Origin: QHXQ01 sp036389395
GTDB taxonomy: Bacteria; Acidobacteriota; Blastocatellia; Pyrinomonadales; Pyrinomonadaceae
Direction: 5' to 3'
NCBI GenBank assembly: GCA_036389395.1
Contig: DASVPY010000024.1
Location: forward strand, 1-64,000
Length of the DNA stretch: 64,000 bases
Part shown: positions 19,768 to 28,296 of the stretch, piece by piece
Position numbering within the stretch: the first letter of the stretch is position 1
How the letters are laid out: each line of letters begins with the position of its first letter
Program-made: the position numbers and the translations under genes
The notes under the pieces: model-generated
What the model saw: the letters and a program-made list of their open reading frames with translations, nothing else
What the model was told of the DNA's origin: nothing
The model's database searches: none

Positions 19768-20868
19768 ATGAAGCGAGTGTACATCTGTCTGCTCATCTGT
19801 GCGTGTCCTCATCTACTGCTGGGGCAATCGCCCTCGCCAGCCATGTTTCGCGCCAACCTGCAACGCACCGGGGTGTTTGAGACTAAAGGTGTCAACCGGC
19901 TCCACAGAGTAAAGTGGAAGTTCAAGACGGAGCGCGTCATCGAAGCCTGGTTCTCTTCCCCTTCCGTTTCCGACGGCGTGGTCTATGCCGGCAGCGACGA
20001 CCAGTATCTCTACGCTCTGAATGCCCAGACCGGAGAACTCAAGTGGAAGTTCAAGACGGGAGATGTCGTGTACTCCTCCCCTTCTATCGTTGACGGCGTA
20101 GTCTATGTCGGCAGCCACGACGGCTACCTTTACGCCGTGGACGCGCAGACGGGTAGCGAAAAGTGGAGATTCAAGACCGGGTACAGGGTCTATTCCTCGC
20201 CCGCCGTGAGCGACGGAGTTGTTTATTTCGGGAGCGCTGATACTTATCTTTATGCGGTTGACGCTCAGACAGGAAAGCTCCTGTGGAAGTTCAAAGCGGG
20301 GAGTTGGATTCTTTCTTCTCCAGCGGTGGCCGACGAGACTCTATATTTCGGAAGCTGGGATGCTTACCTGTATGCGGTAGATATGGCGACAGGCCAAGAG
20401 AGATGGAGATTCAAGACGGGTTACAGAATCCTCTCTTCACCCGCCGTCGCTGATGGTCGCGTCTATTTTGGGAGCATGGATGGCGCTTGCTATGCGGTAG
20501 ATGCGAAGACTGGCGACGAGAGGTGGTGCTTTAAAACAGGAGGGCGGATCAGGTCTTCTCCAGCCGTCTATGCCGGTGTAGTCTATACGGGAAGCGACGA
20601 TGGGAATCTCTATGCGCTGGAGACGAAGACAGGGAGTGAGAGGTGGAGAGTTAAGACCGGGGGCGTAGTCATCTCTTCACCGTCCATTGCTGACGGCATC
20701 GTGTATTTCGGGAGCGCGGACGGTTACCTCTATGCGGTTGATGCTCAGACGGGAAAGAGGCGGTGGAGGTTCAAAGCGCCGCCCGGCTGGATGCGCTCCT
20801 CGCCGGCCATCAACGACGGGGTCATCTACTTCGGGAGTGACGACGGAAATCTATATGCTGTGCGGTAG
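19768..20868 (+). CDS. Secreted eight-repeat PQQ-like beta-propeller protein
   Basis: A 366-residue protein with an N-terminal signal peptide (MKRVYICLLICACPHLLLG). The rest is eight copies of a 40-residue unit of the form GxVYFGSxDGYLYAVDAQTG followed by a Trp, FKTG and SSPAVxD, the quinoprotein/PQQ beta-propeller repeat. The units are very alike, which suggests recent expansion. These folds often bind ligands or assist outer-membrane protein assembly; no catalytic residues for dehydrogenase activity are evident. Start at 19,768 is preferred to an ATG-less upstream start at 19,750. It is divergent from the histidine kinase, which might control it. Confidence 0.85.
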   Translation: MKRVYICLLICACPHLLLGQSPSPAMFRANLQRTGVFETKGVNRLHRVKWKFKTERVIEAWFSSPSVSDGVVYAGSDDQYLYALNAQTGELKWKFKTGDVVYSSPSIVDGVVYVGSHDGYLYAVDAQTGSEKWRFKTGYRVYSSPAVSDGVVYFGSADTYLYAVDAQTGKLLWKFKAGSWILSSPAVADETLYFGSWDAYLYAVDMATGQERWRFKTGYRILSSPAVADGRVYFGSMDGACYAVDAKTGDERWCFKTGGRIRSSPAVYAGVVYTGSDDGNLYALETKTGSERWRVKTGGVVISSPSIADGIVYFGSADGYLYAVDAQTGKRRWRFKAPPGWMRSSPAINDGVIYFGSDDGNLYAVR

Positions 20869-21004
20869 CGTGGCCCTGGTCTGGACTGATGTTGGTAAAC
20901 ATCTACTTGACGCACGTAGCAAAGCGCCGCTTAGAAATGGCTCGGCTAGTTTGGCCGAAAGGCTGAGATAAACTACCTGACCCGCGTCGAGTAGATAACT
21001 ACCT

Positions 21005-21337
21005 TCACTTAGGCTCGACGGGAAGCCCGGCCTTTTCCCACGCGTCGAACCCGCCGTAGAGCGGGTGCACACTCTTCCAGCCGCGATCCAGCAGCTCCTG
21101 CGCCACACGGGCGCTCGACGCCTCGTGCGGTCAGGTGCAATAGGTGATGACCGCGCGGTCTCGCGGTATCTCCGACAGGTGATCGTCCACCTCGTCCGCG
21201 GGCACGCGAATCGCGCCCGGCAGCTTAGTGTCGGCCTCGCCCCAAGCCTGCGGGTTGCGTGTGTCCACGAAGGTGAACTGCTCGTCCCTGTCCATACGTG
21301 CTTTAACTTCCTCAGCAGTGACCCTAGTTGCTTCCAT
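21005..21337 (-). CDS. Rhodanese-like protein with in-frame UGA, candidate selenoprotein (copy 1)
   Basis: Read through one UGA (21,131-21,133, residue 69), this gives a complete 110-residue rhodanese domain. It begins with the family start FVDTRNPQAWGEADTKLPGA and ends in YGGFDAWEKAGLPVEPK. The UGA follows the active-site YCT and precedes PHEASSARVAQELL; related rhodaneses have cysteine there (YCTCPxE). A GAGGAGAGG ribosome site precedes the ATG. No other defects are seen, and a hairpin lies 16 bases after the UGA. Selenocysteine at this position is a reasonable reading; the alternative is a nonsense mutation. It is next to a second rhodanese with the same feature. It may handle sulphur or thiols under metal stress. 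Confidence 0.7.
21100..21114 (-). promoter_or_regulatory. Hairpin after UGA of rhodanese 1 (SECIS candidate)
   Basis: Read on the minus strand: GCGCC, loop CGTGT, GGCGC, starting 16 bases after the UGA. Bacterial SECIS elements are stem-loops within about 11-37 bases of the UGA with a G in the apical loop, which this has. The stem is short at 5 pairs, and coding constraint may explain it. Confidence 0.4.
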
Positions 21338-21421
21338 GATTTTTACCTCTCCTCGGTGAAGCCGATCTTATCCGCAAGACGACGCGCGCCGGGCACACGA
21401 CCCGGCACGCCTTCATCCGCC

Positions 21422-21760
21422 TCAGTGTTTGTGTCCGCTCTCTGTCGGCAGCCCAGCCTCGATCCAGTCCGACTTCCCGCCGCCGTAGTCCTTGACATTC
21501 GTGTACCCAAGCGCCGCCAGTTCACGGGCGACGTTCTCGGAGGCGTGTCACGTGGGGCTAGAGCAGTAGACGATGATCTCCGCGCCCTTGTCCGTCAGCA
21601 GTCCGGGAGCCAGTTCTCTCACGCGGTCGGGCGGCAGGTTGATCGCGCCCGGCAGGTGCGCGTGCTGATAAGCGACCTCGGCCAGCGTCTCGACCAGCGT
21701 GAACGCCGCGCCGCCGTCCATCTTCGCCTTCAACTCGTCTCTCGAAATGGTATCCACCAT
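21422..21760 (-). CDS. Rhodanese-like protein with in-frame UGA, candidate selenoprotein (copy 2)
   Basis: Read through one UGA (21,548-21,550, residue 71), the gene encodes a full 112-residue rhodanese domain. It shows FTLVETLAEVAYQHAHLPGAINLP, an active-site loop YCSSPT, the UGA, then HASENVARELAALGYTNVKDY and an ending DWIEAGLPTESGHKH. Related proteins read YCSSPTCHASEN, so the UGA is exactly at a conserved cysteine. GAGGAGG lies 6 bases before the ATG. A seven-pair hairpin starts 14 bases after the UGA. A second rhodanese gene follows with UGA at a different but equally cysteine-typical position. Independent nonsense mutations hitting both cysteines seem unlikely, but a copied pseudogene cannot be excluded. 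Confidence 0.72.
21512..21533 (-). promoter_or_regulatory. Hairpin after UGA of rhodanese 2 (SECIS candidate)
   Basis: On the minus strand, CGTCGCC, loop CGTGAACT, GGCGGCG gives seven pairs including one G-T. It starts 14 bases after the UGA, the expected distance, and the loop contains early G. This is better than the hairpin of the other rhodanese, but still unproven. Confidence 0.45.
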
Positions 21761-21962
21761 AGCCTTCCTCCTCTGGTTCGGACCCGCGTCCTCTGCGACG
21801 TAAACTACCGGCCTGAATTTTCAACCTGAAACAAGATGCTCCTTGCTGGTTATCTTATCATCGTTCTCTTCAAGGGAAACTATTAGCGGCGAAGACATGC
21901 CTCGGGTAAGGTGGTGATCAAGGGCAGACGGAGTTTCATGTCTTTCTTCGTGGGCGCGGTGG

Positions 21963-22802
21963 CTAGGCAGGTTTCTTTCCCGTCACGATGATGACCTGTG
22001 CCGGGAAGCTCATCATGTTATTCGGGAAGAACTCGCGCACGGCCTCCTGTACCTCTTGCGCTACCCTAGTTCTTTCTTCCGCGGAGAGAGTTGCCAGCTT
22101 CTCACGGAGCGTGCCGGAGGTCTCGGAGCGCATCGCCCAGAACTCCGCGGGCGAGACGGGCGCTTCCATTCGGAACTTGAACACCCGCTCGCGCACGCCG
22201 GTCGCCCCGGCTTCTTCGAGGATGCGGGCGAGTGTGCCCAGTTCGGCGAAGCGGAAAGCGTCCGGCGCTGCCGGCGACGGGGCGGGCGTCGTTTCAACGT
22301 AGCGCGAGATGACGTTGGCGATGACGTAGTAGTACGGGTTGAGGTCGCTTCTGTGCCAGACCGCGAGCGACAGCGCGCCGCCCGGTCCTGTGACGCGCAA
22401 CATCTCGCCGAGGGCGGCGAGCGGATCGGGGAAGAACATCGCGCCGAACCGGCACACCGCAGCGTCGAATGAGTCGGCGTCAAACGGGAGCCGTCCGGCT
22501 TCGCACCGGCGAAACTTAACGTTCGTCAGCCCGCGCCGACGGGCCTCGCCCTCAGCCGCTTTGACCATCTCGGCGACGGCGTCGATAGACATGACCGAAC
22601 CCGACGGCCTCACAGTCTCGGCTATCGTGAGCGAAGGCTCGCCAGGGCCGCCCGCCACGTCTAGCACGATCTGGCCCTCGCGGATGCCTGCCTCTTCGAT
22701 GAGCGCGCGGGTCAAGGGCGCGAACATCAGGCGGATGGTGGGCGCGTGCTTCTGCCAGTACGGCGCGGAGTCGCGCCACTCCCGCATGGTGTTACTTGGC
22801 AT
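21963..22802 (-). CDS. SAM-dependent methyltransferase (UbiE-like)
   Basis: A 279-residue class I methyltransferase. The SAM-binding motif I is VLDVAGGPGEPSL (near residues 46-58), motif II includes MSIDAVAEMVKAAE, and the FDAAVCRFGAMFF segment forms motif III. The family belongs to UbiE/COQ5-like enzymes. The substrate is not evident. It is on the minus strand upstream of the rhodanese pair, with about 200 bases between, so co-transcription is uncertain. It could work on quinones, lipids or on sulphur or metal compounds; the context does not decide. Confidence 0.8.
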   Translation of the reverse strand: MPSNTMREWRDSAPYWQKHAPTIRLMFAPLTRALIEEAGIREGQIVLDVAGGPGEPSLTIAETVRPSGSVMSIDAVAEMVKAAEGEARRRGLTNVKFRRCEAGRLPFDADSFDAAVCRFGAMFFPDPLAALGEMLRVTGPGGALSLAVWHRSDLNPYYYVIANVISRYVETTPAPSPAAPDAFRFAELGTLARILEEAGATGVRERVFKFRMEAPVSPAEFWAMRSETSGTLREKLATLSAEERTRVAQEVQEAVREFFPNNMMSFPAQVIIVTGKKPA

Positions 22803-22940
22803 TCAATACAAAGACGAAAGGCTGCCGCGCCGCCTATCACGACGGCGGCATTTTTTATGTTGACGCACCGCGCACGCCGAACGTGCTGGGCGTTCTTTGG
22901 CCGCCCGCCGTTCGCGCTACACGACGATACAGGTAACTAC

Positions 22941-23561
22941 TCACCTGTGGCTGCCGAAGGTCTGGCGCTCGACGAGCGAGGTGTGGCAACCCGCATAATC
23001 GAAGCCGATCTCGTCGGTCGAGCGCATCAACTCGGAGCGCACAATCTCCGCCTCCCCCTGATCGGAGTATTCCATCCCGCCGGGGATGCGAACCTGAATC
23101 GCCACGTCCTGCCCAGTGACTGGATTCTTCAGCGGCGCGAAGCGGTTTTCGATCATGTCGCCGATCATTATCTTTCCGGTCTTATCTGTGACCTCAAAAT
23201 CAATCGGCGCAATCGCCGGCGGCTTGACCTCGGTGATTATTGACGCGAGCACCTCGAACCACGTCCCGCCCGCCTGCCCCGTCAGGATTTGACCAAGCGC
23301 GCCCAACTGCTCTTGCGTGGTGGCCGGGTCGAAGTAGGGCTTGACCGTGCCGTTACCTTCATGCAAGGGCCCTGGCCAGTGGTAGGCGACGGCCCACTTC
23401 ACGCCGTCTAAAGAGACATCGCCGAAGTGTCCCTCATCCACTTTCATGCCCAGCACGCCCTCGCACTTGTGGTGCGTGGGCGCGCTCATGAAGTCGCAGG
23501 GGCAGCCCGGATCACAGTTGCAACTCTTGAAGTAAGTGCCCGTCATCCGCCAATCAGCCAT
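22941..23561 (-). CDS. DUF1326 family protein
   Basis: A 206-residue protein with the family start: YFKSCNCDPGCPCDF near residues 11-25, rich in cysteine. The conserved middle region GTWFEVLASIITEVKPPAI is also present. Function is not established for the family; the Cys cluster suggests metal binding. It is 43 bases downstream of a DUF2182 membrane protein on the same strand, a pairing seen often in bacterial genomes, so they probably form a two-protein unit. GGAG lies upstream of the ATG. Start well supported. Confidence 0.85.
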   Translation of the reverse strand: MADWRMTGTYFKSCNCDPGCPCDFMSAPTHHKCEGVLGMKVDEGHFGDVSLDGVKWAVAYHWPGPLHEGNGTVKPYFDPATTQEQLGALGQILTGQAGGTWFEVLASIITEVKPPAIAPIDFEVTDKTGKIMIGDMIENRFAPLKNPVTGQDVAIQVRIPGGMEYSDQGEAEIVRSELMRSTDEIGFDYAGCHTSLVERQTFGSHR

Positions 23562-23603
23562 CGTCGTTTTCTCCTTCCACTGTCTTAGTCCGTCAGACTT
23601 TCA

Positions 23604-24383
23604 TTAACCTAACAGGAGCCGCGCCACGTCGGGGATGAATAAGGCGCTCATCCCGGCGAGCGTCAGCGCGCCACCCGTGATACGACTGACCAAACTGCCG
23701 CCCGCCACTGTGCGTTCGGCAATGATAATGATCGCCACCACGGCCATCCACGTCAGGCTCATGATGCCGAGGGCGAACAGGACGGCCATTAGCCCGACGC
23801 AGCAGGCGGCGCAGACGGCCCCGTGCGTCATCCCCATGCGGACTGCACCCCATCGGCCGTCGTGCCAACTATGCAAGATAAAATGAAGCGGCGAGGTGCA
23901 ATGCTTGAGGCAGGCGTTCTTCAGAGGACTTAACTGATAGACACCAGCCGCCAGCAGAGTAACTGCGCCTATTTTAGGTAACCAAAGTGTGACAGCCGGG
24001 TTACGCGTGACGAACGCCTGTAGCCCGAGCGTGCCGAAGTAAGCGGGCAGTCCGAGGGCGCTCCAGACCAGCGCGTAGCCGAGGACGAACAGCCAAGGCC
24101 CCGCAACGGAAGTTCGAGCGCTTCGGCTACGGGAGACGCGCGCAAAGAGAAGCACCATGGGTGTTATGGCCGGCAGCATCATCGCCGCCATCATCACCGC
24201 CCAAGACATCATGTAGAGCGGGCCGCCGACCCACCACGGCCCGTGCATCTCCGGCATCGTCATCACGCAGTTCATGTTTTGCGTGTCTTGATATGTCCGC
24301 GCCCATGCCAGCCCCGCCAAGCAGAGCAACAAAAAACCTAGCGCGGCTTGCCGCCAGATCAGTTTGTCTTGTGTGAATGCCAT
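23604..24383 (-). CDS. DUF2182 family membrane protein
   Basis: A 259-residue protein with about seven predicted membrane segments. The family features are the N-terminal MPEMHGPWWVGGPLYMMSWAVMMAAMMLP, rich in Met and His, and GAVRMGMTHGAVCAACCVGLM further on. The family is called a predicted metal-binding membrane protein. With DUF1326 directly downstream, and a copper ATPase operon upstream, a role in metal handling is likely but unproven. ATG start is chosen with weak ribosome site. Confidence 0.85.
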   Translation of the reverse strand: MAFTQDKLIWRQAALGFLLLCLAGLAWARTYQDTQNMNCVMTMPEMHGPWWVGGPLYMMSWAVMMAAMMLPAITPMVLLFARVSRSRSARTSVAGPWLFVLGYALVWSALGLPAYFGTLGLQAFVTRNPAVTLWLPKIGAVTLLAAGVYQLSPLKNACLKHCTSPLHFILHSWHDGRWGAVRMGMTHGAVCAACCVGLMAVLFALGIMSLTWMAVVAIIIIAERTVAGGSLVSRITGGALTLAGMSALFIPDVARLLLG

Positions 24384-24521
24384 CGATCAGACCCAAATTA
24401 CGGAGTTAAAAAACCGCGAGGTGACGTTAACTGAGGATGTGTCGAGAATCCATATATTACCGCCGCACTCTCCTTGTCAACGTGAACGAGATTTTATATC
24501 AGGAGACGAAACAGATTGATC

Positions 24522-24974
24522 CTACGAACCTTTAATCAACGAGGCCACCACGCGAAAACTGAGGGGCGGGAGCACAAGCATCTGCGCTACCGGCAGCAGC
24601 CCCATCTGAGTCCCCGGCAGGAGCGGCATCCTGGCCGCATATTCCCACGTTCCTGTTTCGTGAACAGCCAACCACTCGACAGTAATGCCGACCGCAGTGC
24701 CCGCAACCAACATTAATAGATAGCCGCCAACGCCCGGATGCTCGTACCAATTTCTGCGACGCAAGACCATCCTACCGGCGGCGAAGATGAGTAGCACGAG
24801 CAGCCCGTCACCCAGACTCGCCAGCAAGCAGTACCACGACGCACGTGGGCTGTCCGCGCCGGTGTAGTAGTACATCTGTGCCATCTCCCAGAGATAGTTG
24901 GACGCTACGGCCACCGTGAAGATGGCCGCGACCTGTTTCCACCGCGCCCGTCTTTCGCCCGCGCCGCGCCTCAT
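24522..24974 (-). CDS. Small membrane protein in the copper operon
   Basis: A 150-residue protein with about four predicted membrane segments (near residues 17-35, 50-68, 80-100 and 120-140). The sequence (SNYLWEMAQMYYYTGA, LLASLGDGLLVLLIFAAGR) matches no family I can name. Its ATG overlaps the cupredoxin gene stop by 4 bases, so it is the last gene of the glutaredoxin-merR-ATPase-cupredoxin run. Co-translation suggests a role linked to copper export or to the cupredoxin next to it. Confidence 0.7.
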   Translation of the reverse strand: MRRGAGERRARWKQVAAIFTVAVASNYLWEMAQMYYYTGADSPRASWYCLLASLGDGLLVLLIFAAGRMVLRRRNWYEHPGVGGYLLMLVAGTAVGITVEWLAVHETGTWEYAARMPLLPGTQMGLLPVAQMLVLPPLSFRVVASLIKGS

Positions 24975-25348
24975 TGCGCGATGAGTTTGCCGCGGTACAT
25001 ATTCATCCCGCAGGTGAATTCGTACTCGCCCGGTTTCTCCGGCGTCACCTCGACCGTGACGGTCTGGTTCTCAGGCAGGTGCGCGCGCTTGCCGAAGTCG
25101 GGCAGCACGACCTCCTCGCCGCAGGTCGTTGACTCGCGGCGCGTAAAATTGAGCCGCAGGGGACGCCCGGCTTTGACCGTAATCGCCGCTGGCTGGTATC
25201 CGCCGCGCACCGTCACGTCCACCACCTGCACGCCGCCCGCGCCCGTCTCAGCAGCGACCGACTCCCTCCGCCACAGCCAGAAGTACCAGACGATCCATGC
25301 GATGACGCCAAACCCGACGAGCGTGACGATGATCTGCGTCGCGTTCAT
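24971..25348 (-). CDS. Membrane-anchored cupredoxin-like protein
   Basis: A 125-residue protein with one N-terminal membrane helix (IIVTLVGFGVIAWIVWYFWLW), then a cupredoxin-type beta domain: VRGGYQPAAITVKAGRPLRLNFTRRE, then LPDFGKRAHLP and EYEFTCGMNMYRGKL at the end. The Cys and Met of TCGMNM, with upstream Cys and His candidates, could make a copper site, as in type-1 copper domains. It overlaps both neighbours by 4 bases (ATGA), between the copper ATPase and a membrane protein. It may take or deliver periplasmic copper for the ATPase. Confidence 0.8.
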   Translation of the reverse strand: MNATQIIVTLVGFGVIAWIVWYFWLWRRESVAAETGAGGVQVVDVTVRGGYQPAAITVKAGRPLRLNFTRRESTTCGEEVVLPDFGKRAHLPENQTVTVEVTPEKPGEYEFTCGMNMYRGKLIAQ

Positions 25349-27771
25349 GCTCTCACCTCCTTGACCGTTCGCGGCTCGAAGAACCGTAGCCGGTTGGCGT
25401 TCGTTACGACCGTGATGGATGACGCGGCCATCGCCGCGCCCGCGATAATGGGTGACAGCAACATCCCTAAGACCGGGTACAGGACTCCTGCGGCGACGGG
25501 GATGCCGAGCGTGTTGTAGATGAACGCGCCGAACAGATTCTGCTTGATGTTCCTGAGCGTCGCGCGTGAGACTTCAATAGCCGTGACGACGCCGCGCAGG
25601 GAGCCGCCGACGAGTGTCACGTCCGCCGCCTCGATTGCAACGTCAGTGCCCGTCCCGATGGCAAACCCGATGTTGGCCTGAGCGAGAGCTGGCGCGTCGT
25701 TAATACCGTCGCCCACCATGCCGACCAGACGCGCGCCTCGCCCTCCGCGTTCTTTCTGAGCCGAGCCCTCCGACTGTAACAACTCGACCTGATGAGCCTT
25801 CTCTTCCGGCAACACCTCCGCCAGCACATGAGTGATCCCGACCTGCCGCGCGATTGCCTTCGCGGTGCGCTCGTTATCGCCGGTGATCATCACGACCTCG
25901 ATGCCCATCTTCTGTAGCGCACGTACCGCCGCGATAGAGTCTTCCTTAATCGTATCGGCGACGCCAACGACGCCTGCGGGACGACCGTCCACTGCGACGA
26001 ACATAGGCGTCTTGCCCTCGTCGGCGAGGCGTGCGGCCAACTGCTCGAAGTCCGCGAGCGACACACGCTCTCTTTCCATCAGCCTCCCGTTGCCGACCGC
26101 CACGCGCTTGCCTTCGACCTTAGCTTCCACGCCGTGACCCGGTATGGCGTTGAACTGCTCAGGCTCGCTTATGTTAACGCCGCGCTCTCGCGCACCGCGC
26201 ACGATGGCTTCGGCGAGCGGGTGCTCGCTGCGCCTGTCCGCAACAGCCGCGAGCCGTAGAAGCTCCGCCTCGTCGAAACCTTCGAGCGGCAACACGTCGG
26301 TCAACTCGGGCTTGCCCTTGGTGATCGTGCCGGTCTTATCGAGCACGACCGTGGTCAGGCGCGAAGCGGTCTCCAAAGCCTCGCCGTTCCTGATGAGCAC
26401 GCCGTGCTCGGCAGCCTTGCCCACGCCGACCATCAGGCTGATGGGCGTCGCGAGTCCGAGCGCGCACGGGCAGGCGATGACGAGCACCGCGACCATCGTG
26501 ACGATTGCGTAGTTGAGCGTGGGCTGCGGGCCGAAGTTGAACCATGCGAGGAAAGTCAGGATGGAGATGATCATCACCGACGGCACGAAGTAGGAGGAGA
26601 CTTTGTCAACGAGCCGTCCGATGGGCGGCTTCGAGCTTTGCGCGCGCTGAACCATCTCGACGATCTGCGCCAGCGCAGTGTCCTTCCCCACTTTAGTCGC
26701 GCGGAAGGTGAATGCCCCGGTCTTATTGACGCTCGAACCGATAACGTGATCGCCGGACCGCTTGTCAACGGGAACTGACTCACCTGTCACCACAGACTCG
26801 TCAACTGCGGACTCGCCTTCTAATATCACACCGTCAACAGGCACTTTCTCGCCGGGGCGCACCAAGACCGTGTCGCCGACGACGACTTCTTCGACGGGTA
26901 CGTCCAACTCATGCCCGTCGCGGATGACGCGGGCGTGCTTGGCCTGCAACTCAAGGAGCTTTTTAATCGCGGCGCTCGATCTACTTTTTGCCCTCAACTC
27001 CAGCGCCTGTCCGAGCAGGATGAGCGCGATAACTATGACCGCAACCTCGAAGTACATCCCGGCAGTGCCCGCCGGGAAGAGATGCGGCGCTAGGGCGACG
27101 ACCGTCGAATAGACCCAAGCCGCGCCCGTGCCGAGCGCGACCAGCGTGTCCATGTTCGTGTTGTGGTTACGCAGCCCGTTCCACGCGCTCTCGAAGAACT
27201 GACTGCCCGACCAGGCGAGCACGGGGAAGGTGACGACCGCCGACAGGATGCCCATCACGCGGTGGTAGGGCATCAGCGTATCCCGCAACGCGGGGACGAA
27301 CTCGGCGAACATCAGGAGCAGCAGAGGAACTCCTACGGCGGCGGCGAACCAGAACTTACGCATCATGGTTCGGTAGCTCCGCTCCTGCGCCTCTTCTACA
27401 TCGCCGGCACGTGCTTCCGGCTGTTGCGCCGTACTCGGTCGCGCTACCCCCGTGTGATGTGCGTGCGCCGCGCCGACGTGCGTTGTCGCTTTATCTGTTC
27501 CCGTACCCGTCGCGTACTCGTGCGCTACGGCTGCCGACTTCAGGGCGGTGAGCTGCACGTCCGCGCCCGCTCCGTCACCGCCACAGCAACTCGCCTGCGA
27601 CGCCACTTTGTCTTCCTCGCTCGCGGCGTCGAATTTCTCTTTGCACGCGGTCGAGCAGAAGTAGTAAGTCTGTCCGCCGCGCTCGCTCGTGCCAGCCGCC
27701 CGCTTCGGGTCAACCGCCATCCCGCACACCGGGTCTGTCACGCGGTCTTCTTGTGTCGCCGTCGCTTTCAT
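25345..27771 (-). CDS. copA: Copper-translocating P1B-type ATPase with N-terminal YHS domain
   Basis: An 808-residue inner-membrane pump that exports copper using ATP. Instead of an HMA domain, the N-terminus has a YHS domain (DPVCGMAVDPKRAAG, then YYFCSTACKEKF). After membrane pairs, the actuator loop, the IACPCALGLATPI ion-site motif (CPC), DKTGTITKGKPELT phosphorylation site, HPLAEAI nucleotide-binding box, and GDGINDAPALAQA hinge are all present. The YN and MAxSS residues in the last two helices (FIYNTLGIP, AMAASSITVV) fit the Cu+ (P1B-1) subgroup. The ATG overlaps the merR stop. It is part of an operon under a MerR-type promoter. Confidence 0.95.
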   Translation of the reverse strand: MKATATQEDRVTDPVCGMAVDPKRAAGTSERGGQTYYFCSTACKEKFDAASEEDKVASQASCCGGDGAGADVQLTALKSAAVAHEYATGTGTDKATTHVGAAHAHHTGVARPSTAQQPEARAGDVEEAQERSYRTMMRKFWFAAAVGVPLLLLMFAEFVPALRDTLMPYHRVMGILSAVVTFPVLAWSGSQFFESAWNGLRNHNTNMDTLVALGTGAAWVYSTVVALAPHLFPAGTAGMYFEVAVIVIALILLGQALELRAKSRSSAAIKKLLELQAKHARVIRDGHELDVPVEEVVVGDTVLVRPGEKVPVDGVILEGESAVDESVVTGESVPVDKRSGDHVIGSSVNKTGAFTFRATKVGKDTALAQIVEMVQRAQSSKPPIGRLVDKVSSYFVPSVMIISILTFLAWFNFGPQPTLNYAIVTMVAVLVIACPCALGLATPISLMVGVGKAAEHGVLIRNGEALETASRLTTVVLDKTGTITKGKPELTDVLPLEGFDEAELLRLAAVADRRSEHPLAEAIVRGARERGVNISEPEQFNAIPGHGVEAKVEGKRVAVGNGRLMERERVSLADFEQLAARLADEGKTPMFVAVDGRPAGVVGVADTIKEDSIAAVRALQKMGIEVVMITGDNERTAKAIARQVGITHVLAEVLPEEKAHQVELLQSEGSAQKERGGRGARLVGMVGDGINDAPALAQANIGFAIGTGTDVAIEAADVTLVGGSLRGVVTAIEVSRATLRNIKQNLFGAFIYNTLGIPVAAGVLYPVLGMLLSPIIAGAAMAASSITVVTNANRLRFFEPRTVKEVRA

Positions 27772-28277
27772 CTTCCACCCCTTCCGCGCCCCTTCTTCCC
27801 CTCCAGCTTACCTTGTGCCATGCGGTGCTCGATGTCAGTCCCTTCGATCAAACCGCAGACGTGCCCTGCCGCGTCCCCGGCCTCGTCCCACTCGGCGAGC
27901 GCCGCCGCCAGCTCACTGCGGTAACGCTTCATCTCGCGCATGCGCTCGTCGAGTTCCAGCAGGCGGCGGCGGACGATCTCACGCACTCTGGCGCAGGGGC
28001 TTTGCCCCTCCTGCTTCTCGGCGATGACCTGTTTGATCTCGTCGAGCGAGAACCCGAGCACCTGCGCCCGCTTGATGAACGCGAGTCGCTCCAGCACCCC
28101 CGCGTCGTACACGCGGTAGCCGCTCGCGGTGCGCGCCGGGCGTCCCAAGAGTCCGCTCCGCTCATAAAACCGGAGCGCCTCGACGCCGACCCCGCTCCGC
28201 TTCGACACCTCGCCGATCTTCAGCGCGGCGCGCTGCCGTGAATCCACTCTTGCTGCGGTCGCCGACCTTTTCACCAT
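27768..28277 (-). CDS. MerR-family transcriptional regulator
   Basis: A metal- or redox-responsive regulator that twists elongated promoters. It has the N-terminal winged helix (LKIGEVSKRSGVGVEALRFYERSGLLG, then ASGYRVYD), a long dimer helix, and two C-terminal cysteines (SPCARVREI, and HVCGLIE near the end), the layout of CueR and related metal sensors. Start is taken at the ATG 28,275-28,277. It lies between the glutaredoxin-like gene and the copper ATPase. The matching operator lies upstream of the first gene at 28,590-28,621. Copper or silver would be the expected signal, by context. Confidence 0.88.
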   Translation of the reverse strand: MVKRSATAARVDSRQRAALKIGEVSKRSGVGVEALRFYERSGLLGRPARTASGYRVYDAGVLERLAFIKRAQVLGFSLDEIKQVIAEKQEGQSPCARVREIVRRRLLELDERMREMKRYRSELAAALAEWDEAGDAAGHVCGLIEGTDIEHRMAQGKLEGKKGRGRGGR

Positions 28278-28296
28278 CTTTATCACGCCCCAGCTA

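Noticed and set aside
19900..20868. Regular repeats resembling a CRISPR array
   Set aside because: The 120-base periodicity is due to the eight coding repeats of a beta-propeller protein; no short identical repeats with unique spacers are present.
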